A stretch of 6,715 nt of DNA from Chitinophagaceae bacterium (GTDB lineage: Bacteria; Bacteroidota; Bacteroidia; Chitinophagales; Chitinophagaceae): contig JAEUVL010000925.1 of NCBI GenBank assembly GCA_016786965.1, positions 1-6,715 on the forward strand, in the 5' to 3' direction. How positions within the stretch are numbered: position 1 is the first letter of the stretch; every line of letters starts with the position of its first letter. The position numbers were made by a program, and so were the translations under genes. Below the pieces are notes generated by a model. The model was not told the origin of the DNA. It worked only from the letters and a program-made list of their open reading frames with translations, and ran no database searches. Below, in pieces: positions 5,841 to 6,715 of this stretch.

Positions 5841-6693
5841 AATGACTTTGTTTATGTTTCTCATCCTCATCCCATTCAATATGCTCTCCGCAGTGAGGAC
5901 AAGTATGCGTTTTTTTGATCCTGTTCTTCCTGAATTCTTCCAGGAAACCTGCGGTGATGATACCGGCAGGCAATGCAAAAAAGGCAACACCGGTAAGCAT
6001 AATGATACCGGCCATTAATTTACCAATGTCTGTAATCGGGTACATGTCTCCGTAGCCAGTAGTGGTTAGCGTAACCACTGCCCACCAGATAGTAGCAGGA
6101 ATACTGGAGAATTTACTTGCCTCCTCACCGGGTGCGGGAGTAAGGTGCTCCGCAAAATAGATAATGCAGGAAGCAATGATGATGAGAAAAATAGCCAGGA
6201 CAAAACTAAGCCCCAGTTCATTCTTTCGTTTCCTGAACACATCCATGATCATGTGGGCTGATTTCATATAGGCAGTAAGCCGGAACAGGCGGAAAAGCCG
6301 CATCAGCCGCATCATCCGCAACACTCGAAGATCAAGGCCGATGAACGCATGGAGATAAGATGGTATGATAGCAATCAGATCGATCAGAGCGCCTGGAGAT
6401 ACCATGTATTTAAGCCTTCCCCATATACTGTGTTTGTATTTTTCCTCGTGGTTACTGCTCCATACCCGCAGAATATATTCAATGGTGAAAATGATGACCG
6501 ATATCCAATCGAAATAATGAAAAAAGTCTGCATATTTTTTGTGAATAGGTTCCACTGTTTCCAGTATCACTGCTATTACATTCAGGATGATGAGTACAAT
6601 AATGAAGATATTGATGACCTTATCCCAATGCTTATCACCTACAATCTCAGGGTGCAGTAGTCCGTGGACCTTCTTTTTGGTTGAGTGATACAT
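5839..6693 (-). CDS. Voltage-gated potassium channel (six-helix, Kv type)
   Basis: Inner-membrane channel subunit of 284 residues, expected to work as a tetramer and pass K+ in response to membrane voltage. Helices by hydrophobicity: S1 25-46, S2 57-78 with the FTIEYILR charge-transfer motif (E72), S3 96-116 with D105, S4 119-145 with arginines at every third residue (R123, R126, R129, R132, R135, R138), S5 159-182, pore helix about 196-208, selectivity filter TTGYGD at 211-216, S6 224-250. This is the complete Kv plan. The short cytosolic tail has CPHCGEH (C265, C268, H271) followed by acidic and histidine residues, resembling half of a zinc ribbon; no RCK or cyclic-nucleotide domain is present. 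The ATG at 6693 was chosen because the known N-terminal pattern begins there. The frame stays open to the window edge, so a longer start is not excluded. No Shine-Dalgarno is obvious. It converges on the amidohydrolase cluster. Confidence 0.95.
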   Translation of the reverse strand: MYHSTKKKVHGLLHPEIVGDKHWDKVINIFIIVLIILNVIAVILETVEPIHKKYADFFHYFDWISVIIFTIEYILRVWSSNHEEKYKHSIWGRLKYMVSPGALIDLIAIIPSYLHAFIGLDLRVLRMMRLMRLFRLFRLTAYMKSAHMIMDVFRKRKNELGLSFVLAIFLIIIASCIIYFAEHLTPAPGEEASKFSSIPATIWWAVVTLTTTGYGDMYPITDIGKLMAGIIMLTGVAFFALPAGIITAGFLEEFRKNRIKKTHTCPHCGEHIEWDEDEKHKQSH

Positions 6694-6715
6694 AACGGAA
6701 GCAGGTTTTGGCAGC

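Overview
The window looks like chromosomal DNA of a Bacteroidota bacterium, probably a Chitinophagaceae or Sphingobacteriales relative. The pointers are start codons without clear Shine-Dalgarno sequences, a promoter element resembling the Bacteroidota TAnnTTTG box, exported proteins whose signal peptides end in ..FSQ or ..SYSQ, and best-remembered family resemblances. The lineage is inferred from style and not proven.

Layout, left to right. (1) 1-594, minus strand: the N-terminal 198 codons of deoC (deoxyribose-phosphate aldolase), cut by the window edge before the Schiff-base lysine. (2) 595-795: a 201-base divergent intergenic region with a candidate deoC promoter and a small direct/inverted repeat cluster before the next gene. 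(3) 796-3918, plus: a 1040-residue exported protein with two amidohydrolase domains. The C-terminal half keeps the metal ligands; the N-terminal half has lost most of them. (4) 3983-4384, plus: a small, AT-rich gene for a four-helix-bundle protein of the S23 / 23S rRNA intervening-sequence family, lying between the two amidohydrolase genes. (5) 4449-5786, plus: a second exported amidohydrolase-fold protein of 445 residues, also without the HxH ligands and resembling the degenerate half of the first. (6) 5810-5840: a strong hairpin terminator. (7) 5839-6693, minus: a six-helix voltage-gated potassium channel, convergent with the amidohydrolase cluster, whose stop codon sits in the terminator T-run.

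The two amidohydrolase genes probably form one transcription unit making one complete catalytic domain and two ligand-poor domains, all sent to the periplasm. This suggests a multi-domain or heteromeric hydrolase in which degenerate domains have a structural or substrate-binding role. The substrate cannot be told from sequence. The S23-like gene has no visible functional link to them; both its intergenic gaps are 64 bases, and an imperfectly repeated motif flanks it, so it may be a late insertion. deoC (nucleoside catabolism) and the K+ channel look like independent neighbours. I saw no rRNA, tRNA, CRISPR, transposase or reverse transcriptase, and no convincing new defence or mobile system. 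The unusual points are the pseudoenzyme-like domains and the S23-like gene between them.
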